Source: Candidatus Poribacteria bacterium (lineage in GTDB: Bacteria; Poribacteria; WGA-4E; WGA-3G). From it: DNA of 64,000 nucleotides. The notes beneath the pieces were generated by a model. The model saw only the letters and a list, made by a program, of their open reading frames with translations. It ran no database searches and was not told where the DNA came from. The translations under genes were made by a program, and so were the position numbers. Below are positions 9,701 through 20,225 of this stretch, in pieces. Position 1 is the first letter of the stretch. Each line of letters starts with the position of its first letter. The stretch is from positions 62,001 to 126,000 of the forward strand of contig JAJDWA010000002.1 of assembly GCA_022825825.1 (NCBI GenBank). Direction: 5' to 3'.

Positions 9701-9801
9701 GAACGGTAGGAGCGGTTTCCTAACCGCTCCGTGTCAGACAAAAAACGTGTCTGCCGTTGCCAGGATAAACCCGGTTCGGTTGGGAAACCGAACTTACCGT
9801 G
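9701..9801. repeat. dispersed palindromic repeat (AACCGC-type hairpins)
   Basis: The spacer after purA holds two hairpins of a family seen throughout the window: GGAGCGGTTTCCTAACCGCTCC (arms GGAGCGGTT/AACCGCTCC) near 9709 and CGGTTCGGTT-GGG-AAACCGAAC near 9772. Related units occur near 23857-24260, 24382, 29450 and 58499. They resemble REP or MITE debris and encode nothing. Confidence 0.6.
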
Positions 9802-9852
9802 GTTATGAGAGTCCAATCAAAGCATGAAGGACTTTATATCTCTTATACCGAA

Positions 9853-11169
9853 CTATATATCAAAGGCAAGTTTTTCTGCTTTCGCTTTCTCTTCATTGAC
9901 AAAGGCAAGTAGAATCAACCCTACAATAAAGAAAACAATTAATGAAATGATAGCAAGCCGCGCTGTTCCGGTGACCTGTTTAACGAATCCAAATGTAAAT
10001 GGTCCCCAGATTGCCGAGAACTTGCTAAACACAGAATAGAATCCATAGAACTCAGCACTTGCTTGCTCGGGAATCATCGCACCATAGAAAGAACGACTGA
10101 GTGCTTGCGTTCCACCAAGAACTAACCCAACAACCATTCCCAACGCGAAAAATTCTGTTGCTGTGTGAATAAAATACCCGTAAATAACGACACCACTCCA
10201 TAAAACTAAAGAAACCATTACTGCTCGTCTTGCTCCAATGAGGTTGGCGATCAGACTGAATATCAATGCACCTCCAATCGCAACGAGCTGGACAAGTAGG
10301 AGTGTTACCATTAGTTGTGTTGTAGAAAGGGCTAACTCTTCTTTGCCGTAAATTGTCGCCATACTGGTAACAGTGTGGATGCCATCGTTGTAAATCATAT
10401 AGGCAATCACAAAAAGGGTGAGATGTTTGAAATGTCCAACCTTTTTCACTGTTGCGATAGTTTGACTAATACCGAGGGAAAGATACGCAAAGAATTTTGG
10501 TTGATTGTGGTACTTTTCGGAAAGTTCTTGCTCTGCCTTCATCTCTTTTAAGTATTTCACAGTGAGTAACGTCCATCCTGCCCACCAAATTCCTGTCATC
10601 GCCATAGCGATTCGCACTGCCATCGATTGGTCAATCCCGAATGTTTTGTGCATAGCAACAAGTGCCAGAGCGATACCGTATTGCAACGAGCCGCCGACAT
10701 AACCAAACGCAAAACCTTTAGCAGATACTGAATCGAGTTTATCTTCAGAAGCAAGATGCGGCAAAAATGCATCGTAGAAAACATTCCCACCAATAAAGCA
10801 GACTTGCGTGCTGATATATAGAACAACTGTCAACCACACATCCCCTGGCTCGCAAAAAAAGAGTAGGGTTGCAAACAAGCTTCCAAAATAAGCAAAACCG
10901 GTGAGAAATTTCTTTTTTGCTGAAGAAAAATCGGCAATTGCCCCAAGCGCAGGGGCAAAAAGGAAGACCAACAACGCTGCGAATCCCAGCATAAACGCCC
11001 ACAACGCTGTAGCACTAACAGTTTGTCCGAAAATGGAAACACCTTCTTCACCGACAATACCTTCTGCAAAATAAATGGGCAAGAGCGCCACACCAACTGT
11101 GGTGATATAGGCGGAATTTGCCCAGTCATACATGCACCAACCAAAGATAGATTTTTTGTCATTTTTCAT
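9853..11169 (-). CDS. MFS transporter, UMF1/Atg22-like family
   Basis: This is a twelve-helix-type major facilitator protein of about 438 residues. The N-terminus KSIFGWCMYDWANSAYITTV is the hallmark of the UMF1 (Atg22-like, TC 2.A.1.24) group. Later blocks include GALIFSLIANLIGARRAVM, MVVGLVLGGTQALSRSFYGAMIPE and EFYGFYSVFSKFSAIWGP. The substrate is not determined for most bacterial members; amino-acid or metabolite efflux is a guess from the vacuolar relatives. I chose the ATG at 11169 (MKNDKKSIFGW) over a GTG at 11217, because the family normally starts just before the WCMYDWANS motif. It converges on purA. Confidence 0.85.
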   Translation of the reverse strand: MKNDKKSIFGWCMYDWANSAYITTVGVALLPIYFAEGIVGEEGVSIFGQTVSATALWAFMLGFAALLVFLFAPALGAIADFSSAKKKFLTGFAYFGSLFATLLFFCEPGDVWLTVVLYISTQVCFIGGNVFYDAFLPHLASEDKLDSVSAKGFAFGYVGGSLQYGIALALVAMHKTFGIDQSMAVRIAMAMTGIWWAGWTLLTVKYLKEMKAEQELSEKYHNQPKFFAYLSLGISQTIATVKKVGHFKHLTLFVIAYMIYNDGIHTVTSMATIYGKEELALSTTQLMVTLLLVQLVAIGGALIFSLIANLIGARRAVMVSLVLWSGVVIYGYFIHTATEFFALGMVVGLVLGGTQALSRSFYGAMIPEQASAEFYGFYSVFSKFSAIWGPFTFGFVKQVTGTARLAIISLIVFFIVGLILLAFVNEEKAKAEKLAFDI

Positions 11170-11245
11170 TGTTATCCAATCTACATAGAAATAGGTAGGC
11201 AATTCTTGTGTTCTCACACAACGATTATGCGGAGTGATATGGATA

Positions 11246-11280
11246 TAGTAGGAGCGTGAATGGTTCCACGCTCCTCTATA
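11246..11280. repeat. palindromic hairpin between katG and the MFS gene
   Basis: GGAGCGTG (11251-11258) and CACGCTCC (11267-11274) form an 8-bp stem inside TATAG...CTATA flanks, 16 nt past the katG stop. It could slow transcription out of katG, but no T-run follows, so it is recorded as a hairpin repeat rather than a terminator. Confidence 0.5.
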
Positions 11281-11295
11281 CTTAAATCGTGAAGA

Positions 11296-13503
<2,208 letters not shown>

Positions 13504-13558
13504 CTAAATTTTTTCTAATCTATGCTTTGAAGTATTTCTTCTTATGGTTCTCTGAAAG

Positions 13559-13663
13559 TTGTCATTTTACAGGTAAATGTTCTAATAATCGGTTGATTTT
13601 ACCTCTAAAATGACAAAAGATGACAATTTCATCTACCTCTAAAACAAATTCTAATTGTTATAA
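13559..13663. promoter_or_regulatory. katG upstream operator region with inverted repeat and PerR-like box
   Basis: A 19-bp inverted repeat (arms 13559-13577 and 13598-13616, one mismatch; core TGTCATTTTAnAGGTAAA) is followed by a third copy of the TACCTCTAAAA half at about 13634-13644. At 13649-13663 TTCTAATTGTTATAA matches 12 of the 14 fixed positions of the Bacillus PerR box as I remember it. All lie 75-180 bp before the katG start. Peroxide-responsive control is inferred; no regulator gene is present in the window. Confidence 0.45.
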
Positions 13664-13894
13664 AAGGGAGACTTACATCTTATTCCTTGGGTATATTATA
13701 CATCAACGTAGCAAAGAATGAAAACAAAAATTTGATTTCGTCCGCACACCGCATATAACACCGTATCTTATTGACTAAGTATCATAATACATAATAGCAT
13801 GTAGATCGGATTTCGTTTGCGGACAGCACGCGGAGGATGCCTACTAACCTTTAAGCACATATACGACATTGAATTATATTTTTTTTTGCACCTC

Positions 13895-16630
13895 TCACTT
13901 CAGTTGAGTTGCATCAAGTTTTACCTTCCACAACAGCAATGTACCGTCTCTGCTCCCGCTTACAAGCGTTTTGCCATCAGGACTGAATGCCACGCTTGTA
14001 ACCCAGCTCGTATGCCCCACGGAAATTTGTTGGACTATATTTGCCTGTGTATCCCACAGTTGAATGGTGCTATCCTTGCTCCCACTTGCGAGCGTTCTGC
14101 CATCTGGACTGAACGCCACGCTCATAACCCAATCCGTATGTTCTGTAGTTTTAAGGATTTCACCTGTCTGCACATCCCACAGATGGATGAGACCATCATG
14201 ACTTCCACTTGCGAGTGTTTTACCATCGGGGTTGAACGCCACGCTAAAGACAACACCTGCATGTCCTGTTAGGGTTTTAAGGATTTCACCTGTCTGCACA
14301 TCCCATATACGGACGGTGTTATCCTTACTCCCACTTGCGATCATTTTTCTATCTGGACTGAACGCCACACTCATAACCCAATCCGTATGCCCTGAGAAAG
14401 TTTTTAGGAGTTCTCCTGTTTGCGCATGATACAGCTGGATGGTCTTATCCCAACTTGCACTTGCCAGCAGAGTGCCGCCCGCACTGAATGCCACGCTCGT
14501 AACATAATCCGTATGTCCTGAGAAAGTTTTGCGAAGTTCACCTGTCTGCACATCCCACAGACGAATGGCGAAAGAATTACCTCCATCTGTGCCACCTGCG
14601 AGTGTTTTGCCATCTGGACTAAACGCCACGCCCGCGATTGAAGGCATATTCTCCCTTTTGAGAATTTGGCGAACTTCTCCTGTCTGTGCATCCCATAAAC
14701 GGATGGTATCGTCTTCCATCGCATTAGCGAGTGTTTTTCCATCTGGACTAAACGTTACATACACGGTATCGCTCAAATGTCCTGTGAACGTTTTTTGCGG
14801 TTTTCCCGTCTGCACATCCCAAAAACGGATAGTAGAATCGAAACTCCCACTTGCGAGTGTTTTTCCATCTGGACTGAACACCACGTTCAATGCCCAGTGC
14901 GTATGTCCTACGAGGACTTGAAGGCGTTCACCTGTCTGTACATTCCACAGATGTACGATGCCGTTGTGCATAGCACTTGCGAGCGTTTTTCCATCTGGAC
15001 TGAACGCAAATTCATTGACAATATCCATTTGTTCTAATGGGAGAGTATGACGAAGTTCACCTGTTTGTGCATTCCATAGATAAATTGGGCTTTCAAAGCA
15101 CCAACTCGCCAATGTTTTGCCATCCGCGCTGAACGCCATTTTATAAATTACCTGCGAATGCTCAAGGTAGAAGGTTTTTCGGATTTCGCCTGTCTGTGTA
15201 TCCCATAGACGAATAGTGTTATCCCTACTTGCACTTGCCAATATTTTGCCATCCCCACTGAGCCATATACTAAAAATCTTGTCTGCATGCCCTTTAAGAG
15301 TTTTTCGGATTTCGCCTGTCTGCGTATCCCACAGTCGGATGGTATTATCCTTACTTGAACTTGTCAACATTTTGCCATTCCTACTAAAGACCACGTTCGT
15401 GATCAGGGACGTATCCTCTGTCATTGTCCGAAGATGTTTACTGGTGCGTGTATCCCACAAGCGTATGCTGCCATCATCACTTCCACTTGCCAGTATGTTT
15501 CCATTAAGATTGAATGCTACGCTCAAGACCTTGGCCGTATGCCCTGTTAACAGATCAAGTTCTTTTTCACTGTCTGCATCATAGAGCCATATCCCAATTG
15601 AACTTGCTACAGCCAGACGCGTGCCATCCGGGGAATACGCGATGTCATTTGCCCTGCCTTTACCGAGACGGGCTTTAGCATCTTTCGGAAGATTCCATTG
15701 AGTATAGTCCCTTTCCTCACCTAAAACCTGATTCGATTTTTCACCATTTCCATTATTTCTACCATCCGTATCGGAACGTGCTCCCAGTTGATTTCGGACA
15801 TCCGGTTTTGCCTCAGGACTCTGAACGACAGGTGCGTCAAGGAGTTCGATTGTTCTTTCAGCTTGTGCGTCCAAACTATAGGGACGCTGAAAACGCGTTA
15901 AGTATTGACTGCCTACACCAAGCATTAACACAATCAAAACAGCACTTGCAGCAGCAACTGCCCACGGTACAAGCGGTTTGCTACCAGAAGGTGTTACAGG
16001 TTTTAGTCTTGCGACTTCTCGCATGATGTTATCGGTTAGGTTGGGTGAGATTTGGAAATGGTCGAGTGCTTCTCTAATCATTGTTTCCTCCTTTTGCAAA
16101 CGTTGCCGTGCACGTCTCAGACGACTTTTAATTGTGCTTCCCGATACCCCTAAAAATCGGCTAATCTCCTCAACCGTCATCTCACCAAGATAATGGAGCG
16201 TCATTACCGTGCGTTCGCTCTCTTTCAACTTCGCCAGCAGCGTTTTGACCACTTCGCGTTGTGCCTCAGCAGCAGTTGTTGCGCGATCTTTTGCGACATG
16301 TTGTGAATAAGCATCTCTCGGTACCATCGTTGTCTCTGCGTCCTCCAACGGTTGAGTTTGAATCTGTTTTTTGCGGAGCCACGTGTTACATAGGTTTGTC
16401 GTAATCACATAGAGCCACCCAGAAAACTGATTCGGATCTTTCAGTGTGTGAAGCCTCTGATACACTTTCAAGAAGGCGTCTTGGGTGATGTCCTCAGCGA
16501 TGTGGAAATCCCCAACTTTTCGCCAGGCTAATGCGTGAACCGGCTTTTGATACTTTTTGACAAGTTCAGCAAAAGCGGTTTCATCATCAGCGAGAATTCG
16601 TCTTATAAGTGCAACGTCTTCGTTTTTCAT
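13895..16630 (-). CDS. ECF sigma factor fused through one TM helix to a WD40 double propeller
   Basis: The 911-residue protein joins transcription and sensing in one chain. Residues 1-90 carry sigma region 2 (FAELVKKYQKPVHALAW, AEDITQDAFLKVYQRL). Residues 125-180 carry sigma region 4 with the helix-turn-helix VEEISRFLGVSGSTIKSRL. One hydrophobic segment at about 220-240 (VPWAVAAASAVLIVLMLGVG) follows. From about 320 there are roughly 14 WD40 blades (LWDxQTGEIxKT, FSPDGKTLASGS), enough for two seven-blade propellers. The likely topology is sigma domain inside and propeller outside. The ATG has GGAGA upstream, and an ECF-type promoter lies at 16682-16708. Many blades are nearly identical at DNA level. 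It is first of three paralogues and furthest downstream. ECF-WD40 fusions are known in Planctomycetes; ligand and targets here are unknown. Confidence 0.9.
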   Translation of the reverse strand: MKNEDVALIRRILADDETAFAELVKKYQKPVHALAWRKVGDFHIAEDITQDAFLKVYQRLHTLKDPNQFSGWLYVITTNLCNTWLRKKQIQTQPLEDAETTMVPRDAYSQHVAKDRATTAAEAQREVVKTLLAKLKESERTVMTLHYLGEMTVEEISRFLGVSGSTIKSRLRRARQRLQKEETMIREALDHFQISPNLTDNIMREVARLKPVTPSGSKPLVPWAVAAASAVLIVLMLGVGSQYLTRFQRPYSLDAQAERTIELLDAPVVQSPEAKPDVRNQLGARSDTDGRNNGNGEKSNQVLGEERDYTQWNLPKDAKARLGKGRANDIAYSPDGTRLAVASSIGIWLYDADSEKELDLLTGHTAKVLSVAFNLNGNILASGSDDGSIRLWDTRTSKHLRTMTEDTSLITNVVFSRNGKMLTSSSKDNTIRLWDTQTGEIRKTLKGHADKIFSIWLSGDGKILASASRDNTIRLWDTQTGEIRKTFYLEHSQVIYKMAFSADGKTLASWCFESPIYLWNAQTGELRHTLPLEQMDIVNEFAFSPDGKTLASAMHNGIVHLWNVQTGERLQVLVGHTHWALNVVFSPDGKTLASGSFDSTIRFWDVQTGKPQKTFTGHLSDTVYVTFSPDGKTLANAMEDDTIRLWDAQTGEVRQILKRENMPSIAGVAFSPDGKTLAGGTDGGNSFAIRLWDVQTGELRKTFSGHTDYVTSVAFSAGGTLLASASWDKTIQLYHAQTGELLKTFSGHTDWVMSVAFSPDRKMIASGSKDNTVRIWDVQTGEILKTLTGHAGVVFSVAFNPDGKTLASGSHDGLIHLWDVQTGEILKTTEHTDWVMSVAFSPDGRTLASGSKDSTIQLWDTQANIVQQISVGHTSWVTSVAFSPDGKTLVSGSRDGTLLLWKVKLDATQLK

Positions 16631-16681
16631 CAGGCGTCTCCAAAGAGTGATTACTTGATTAATAACATATCAAACTATAGT

Positions 16682-16708
16682 GACGCAAGTTACGGATAAA
16701 ACGGTTGC
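16682..16708 (-). promoter_or_regulatory. ECF-type promoter upstream of the first sigma-propeller gene
   Basis: On the minus strand GCAACC (16703-16708) and CGTC (16682-16685) are separated by 17 bp, about 50 nt before the ATG at 16630. The extended sequence TTAAGCAACCGTTTT and GCGTCACTATAG is conserved at the other two sigma-propeller genes. The AAC-rich -35 with CGTC at -10 is the typical ECF promoter form, suggesting autoregulation. Confidence 0.7.
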
Positions 16709-16753
16709 TTAATTCTGCAAAAATGAGATTTTTGGAAGGAAAGAGAGAAGGAT

Positions 16754-16781
16754 AAAAAAAGGGCGGCATTTAACACCGCCC
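16754..16781 (-). terminator. Rho-independent terminator after the second sigma-propeller gene
   Basis: On the minus strand GGGCGG-9 nt-CCGCCC is followed by seven T residues, starting about 23 nt past the stop at 16804. This separates the second and first sigma-propeller transcription units. Confidence 0.9.
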
Positions 16782-16803
16782 AAAAATAATGTGCGAATTT
16801 TAA

Positions 16804-19797
16804 TTATTCTTCAAGATTATAATGAAGCATACCGTTGTTTTCTGTACCTACATATAACGTATTCCCATCAACAGCAAGAGCCGTTACATTATCAGGAATC
16901 TCTGAGACAACCTGTTCCCAAGTGCCGCTTTCCAAACGATAGATGCCTGTCCCTTTAGTAACACCATAAAGGGTGTTACCATCAACAGCCAAGTGCTCCA
17001 TGATAAAATTAGTACCCGCTGCATCGGTGACGACTTTCCAACTTCTTCCATCATCTGATTTAATGATACCTGCGTCTGTTGCAACATATACGGTGGGTCC
17101 AGCAACCACAATTTCTTTGAAAGACTTAACCACAAAAGGCAGCGCAGGTGTGAGATCTGTCCAGTTATCTCCCGTATCATAAGATACGACGAGATGTCCA
17201 TCCCGTTTCCCGACGTAGACGGTATCACCTGAAACAGCAAGTTTGAGATAGTTATCTGCTATGTCCAAAGATAATTCAGTGGTTTCTTCCACGCTGGTAT
17301 CATTCCATTCAGTGTCACCTTGTTTCCATTTAAAGAGTTTAAAGTTGTGCTCCATATAGAACGTGTTACCACTCACAGCAAACGCTCCACCACGGAACCC
17401 TAATTGCATATATACATCTGGCTGTAGCGGGTCCCATTTCGCCAACTGTTCAAAGAACTCAGTTGCGCCAGAAGAAACTTCTTGCAACTGTTCAGTGAAA
17501 GATTTATTTATTACCTTAAAAGGGTTCATCCCTATTTCGGTCCACTTATTATACAATTCCATCGAGTCAAAGATAGGCATACCTTGAATTGGAATTAGCG
17601 TAATACCATCTACATTAGAAATGCGATATATTCGTGTTTTGCCTCTACCAAGAGAATCTCCACCTTTTGCATAGATGGTACCACCGGATTTGACTATATG
17701 CGTAATACTTGGTGGTTCTTCTCTGCGCGGTTCTAACATCAATATTTTCTCTTGCACGAGATTCCAAGATTTACCTTGATTGGAGGTATTTCTAATTTTC
17801 TCACCAGTTCTTGCGTAGAGAATTGAAGGAATAATTTTTCTTCTACTATTCCCCTTAAACGCGATTAAGTTATCAACTCTACTCACACGATTGAAATTGA
17901 CTTTGCTCCATGTTTTACCCTTATCAGTGGAATGATGGAGTCCGTCGTCCGAACTTGCTACATAAAAATCATTCTCGTTGATAGCTACTGCCACGTCTAC
18001 ATCAGCATTCATTGATGGGGTAGTACCGGGTGCTTGTACGGGCATCCATGTATTGCCACTATCGGTAGAGCGTACCATGCCTTTTTCCATGGCTAAGAGT
18101 GTTTCACCTGCAGCAATAAGTTTTACAAAAGGTGGCCATCCTTTTACGTTCCAAGCATCTGTTGGGGTTATATCATCCCACGAATTCCCCAAGTCAGTTG
18201 AGAGGAATATCCACCAAGAGCGCTGCAATCCACGGGATACTTTACGAGGATCAAACACATCACCACTTAACTCTGCTGCAACATAAAGTTTCTCGTCAGT
18301 CGCTGCAACCGAACGAATCCGCCCAACAGACACTGGAAATTCTACGCGTTGCCACTTATCATCCTCTAATCGAAAGAGTCCCTCTCTTGTTCCAACAAAC
18401 AAAGTGTTTTGGGTTGTGACGACAGAACGGATGTCCCCCATTATCCCATCATTTATTGCTTCCCATGTTTTACCAGCGTCCTCAGAACGAGAAATTCCGT
18501 TCATAAAAGCAATATAAAACGCTTGTTCTGTTAGCACTAATTCAATCGGATATCCATATTCTGGCCATGCGTTAACTGTATTCCATGTCTTACCTTCGTC
18601 CGTTGAAGCGAAGAGTTCGTTAGATGGTAATGCGTAGAGGGTATTTTTCCACTTTGCAACGGGTGAATTACCATCCCAATCGGTATTCAACAAAATAATG
18701 TCAAAGATGTGTTGCCATCCCTTTCCATTAGTTGAGAATTTGAAGATGCTTGGGTTACGCCCGCCAAGAACATAGAGTTCGCCTTCAGGTGTTGGAAATA
18801 TACTATACGCCTCACTACCTTCAATCGGTTCAGACTGAATCCACTGCTGTTTGGGAACAGAAACGGTTTCTTCTTCTGTTTCTGCAGCAGCTAATAAAAC
18901 CTCATCCGGTTTCTGACCGTTATTATCGCTTTCACCAAGTGCATTTGTGTTCCTAAGCTCACGCCGAACATCCGGTTTCACTTCAAGGTTTTGCACTATA
19001 GGTGCGTCAACGAGTTCAACCGTCATTTCAGTTTGTGCATCCAAACTATAGGGTTGCTGAAAATGTGCTAAGTATTGACTCCCTATACCAAGCATTAACA
19101 CAATTAAAACAGCACTTGCAGCAACAACTGCCCACGGTACAAGCGGTTTGTTCCCAGAAGGCGTAGGTTTAAGACGAGAAATTTCTCGCATAATGTTATC
19201 GGTTAGGTTCGGTGAGATTTGGAAATGGTCGAGTGCTTCTCTAATCATTGTTTCCTCCTTTTGTAAACGGTGCCGCGCGCGTTGTAGTCGGCTCTTAATC
19301 GTTCCTGCAGAAACCCCTAAAAACCTGCTAATCTCTTCGACTGTCATTTCACCGAGGTAGTGGAGCGTCATCACTGTGCGTTCGCTCTCCTTCAACTTCG
19401 CGAGTAGTCTCTTGACCACTTCGCGTTGTGCCTCAACAGCGGTTTTAATTCGCTCTTCTGCGACATGTCGGGAATAAGCATCTCTTTGTCCCATAGTTGT
19501 CTCTGCGTCCTCCAACGGTTGTGTGCGTATCCGTTTTTTACGGAGCCAAGCGTAGCATCGGCGCGTCGCAATCACATAGAGCCACCCAGAAAACTGGTTT
19601 GGATCTTTCAGTGTGTGAAGTCTCTGATATACTTTCAGGAAGGTGTCCTGTGTTATCTCTTCAGCGATGTGGAAATCCCCAACTTTTCGCCACGCCAATG
19701 CATGAACCGGCTTTTGATATTTTTTCACAAGTTCAGCGAAAGCGGACTCATCGCCAGCAAGAATCTGTTGGATTAGTTCAACATCATTGTTTTTCAT
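16804..19797 (-). CDS. ECF sigma factor fused through one TM helix to an Asp-box (BNR/sortilin-like) propeller
   Basis: The first 250 residues closely match the neighbouring 13895-16630 protein: sigma region 2 (AEEITQDTFLKVYQRL), region 4 (VEEISRFLGVSAGTIKSRL) and one TM helix at about 219-239. The remaining 740 residues are different. They hold at least eight Asp-box motifs (SxDxGxTW: SEDAGKTW, STDLGNSW, STDSGNTW, STDKGKTW, SYDTGDNW, KSDDGRSW), as in BNR, Ycf48-like and sortilin propellers. The sensor has thus been swapped while the sigma-TM module was kept. GGAGG lies 7 nt before the ATG, with an ECF-type promoter at 19847-19873 and a terminator at 16754-16781. Asp-box propellers often bind glycans or peptides, but the ligand here is unknown. 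Confidence 0.9.
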   Translation of the reverse strand: MKNNDVELIQQILAGDESAFAELVKKYQKPVHALAWRKVGDFHIAEEITQDTFLKVYQRLHTLKDPNQFSGWLYVIATRRCYAWLRKKRIRTQPLEDAETTMGQRDAYSRHVAEERIKTAVEAQREVVKRLLAKLKESERTVMTLHYLGEMTVEEISRFLGVSAGTIKSRLQRARHRLQKEETMIREALDHFQISPNLTDNIMREISRLKPTPSGNKPLVPWAVVAASAVLIVLMLGIGSQYLAHFQQPYSLDAQTEMTVELVDAPIVQNLEVKPDVRRELRNTNALGESDNNGQKPDEVLLAAAETEEETVSVPKQQWIQSEPIEGSEAYSIFPTPEGELYVLGGRNPSIFKFSTNGKGWQHIFDIILLNTDWDGNSPVAKWKNTLYALPSNELFASTDEGKTWNTVNAWPEYGYPIELVLTEQAFYIAFMNGISRSEDAGKTWEAINDGIMGDIRSVVTTQNTLFVGTREGLFRLEDDKWQRVEFPVSVGRIRSVAATDEKLYVAAELSGDVFDPRKVSRGLQRSWWIFLSTDLGNSWDDITPTDAWNVKGWPPFVKLIAAGETLLAMEKGMVRSTDSGNTWMPVQAPGTTPSMNADVDVAVAINENDFYVASSDDGLHHSTDKGKTWSKVNFNRVSRVDNLIAFKGNSRRKIIPSILYARTGEKIRNTSNQGKSWNLVQEKILMLEPRREEPPSITHIVKSGGTIYAKGGDSLGRGKTRIYRISNVDGITLIPIQGMPIFDSMELYNKWTEIGMNPFKVINKSFTEQLQEVSSGATEFFEQLAKWDPLQPDVYMQLGFRGGAFAVSGNTFYMEHNFKLFKWKQGDTEWNDTSVEETTELSLDIADNYLKLAVSGDTVYVGKRDGHLVVSYDTGDNWTDLTPALPFVVKSFKEIVVAGPTVYVATDAGIIKSDDGRSWKVVTDAAGTNFIMEHLAVDGNTLYGVTKGTGIYRLESGTWEQVVSEIPDNVTALAVDGNTLYVGTENNGMLHYNLEE

Positions 19798-19846
19798 CAG
19801 GTGCCTCCAGAAAGAATTGCTTCAACTTTTCATTTTGAAACCTTGT

Positions 19847-19873
19847 GACGCGACTTAGGAGGAGAACGGTTGC
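19847..19873 (-). promoter_or_regulatory. ECF-type promoter upstream of the second sigma-propeller gene
   Basis: GCAACC (19868-19873) and CGTC (19847-19850) on the minus strand are 17 bp apart, about 50 nt before the ATG at 19797. The flanks ATTATGCAACCGTT and GCGTCAC match the other two copies. Confidence 0.7.
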
Positions 19874-19980
19874 ATAATTCTGCATGTTTTTACGGTATGT
19901 GAGATACAGTGGAGTACTATTTTACTAAATCAGGTGGGTTTGTCAAGATATGGAGTTAATTCGAATAAAAAGAAGTTGTG

Positions 19981-20125
19981 GTTGGAAAGCGAATTATAGT
20001 GAAATCCATAATTAACTGGACATTGGCGAGGTTAGGAAGTAATCAAGAAATCAACGGTATGAATACCTTTTGGCATTCCCCGGGTATGAATACCATTTAG
20101 GTATTCCCCGCCTCGCCAGCGCGAG
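19981..20125. repeat. palindromic repeat with GAATACC/GGTATTC stem
   Basis: In the 428-bp gap before the third sigma-propeller gene, outer arms GGCGAGG (near 20026) and CCTCGCC (near 20111) enclose two related hairpins, GGTATGAATACC-type at 20056-20080 and GAATACCatttaGGTATTC near 20088-20106. The core AATCAACGGTATGAATACC recurs inverted inside the MITE at 37107-37230. No coding potential was seen in this gap. Confidence 0.6.
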
Positions 20126-20225
20126 TGTGTAGGAATTGTTATTCATTGAAATATGAACATGTTTTCGGATTTTACTACAAATGACCAGATAGTGAAGTGC
20201 TAATTCTGCTGAAGGATTGTTTTAA

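Noticed and set aside
13817..15584. Long plus-strand frames opposite the WD40 blades
   Set aside because: They repeat with the blade period and are shadows of the sigma-propeller gene.
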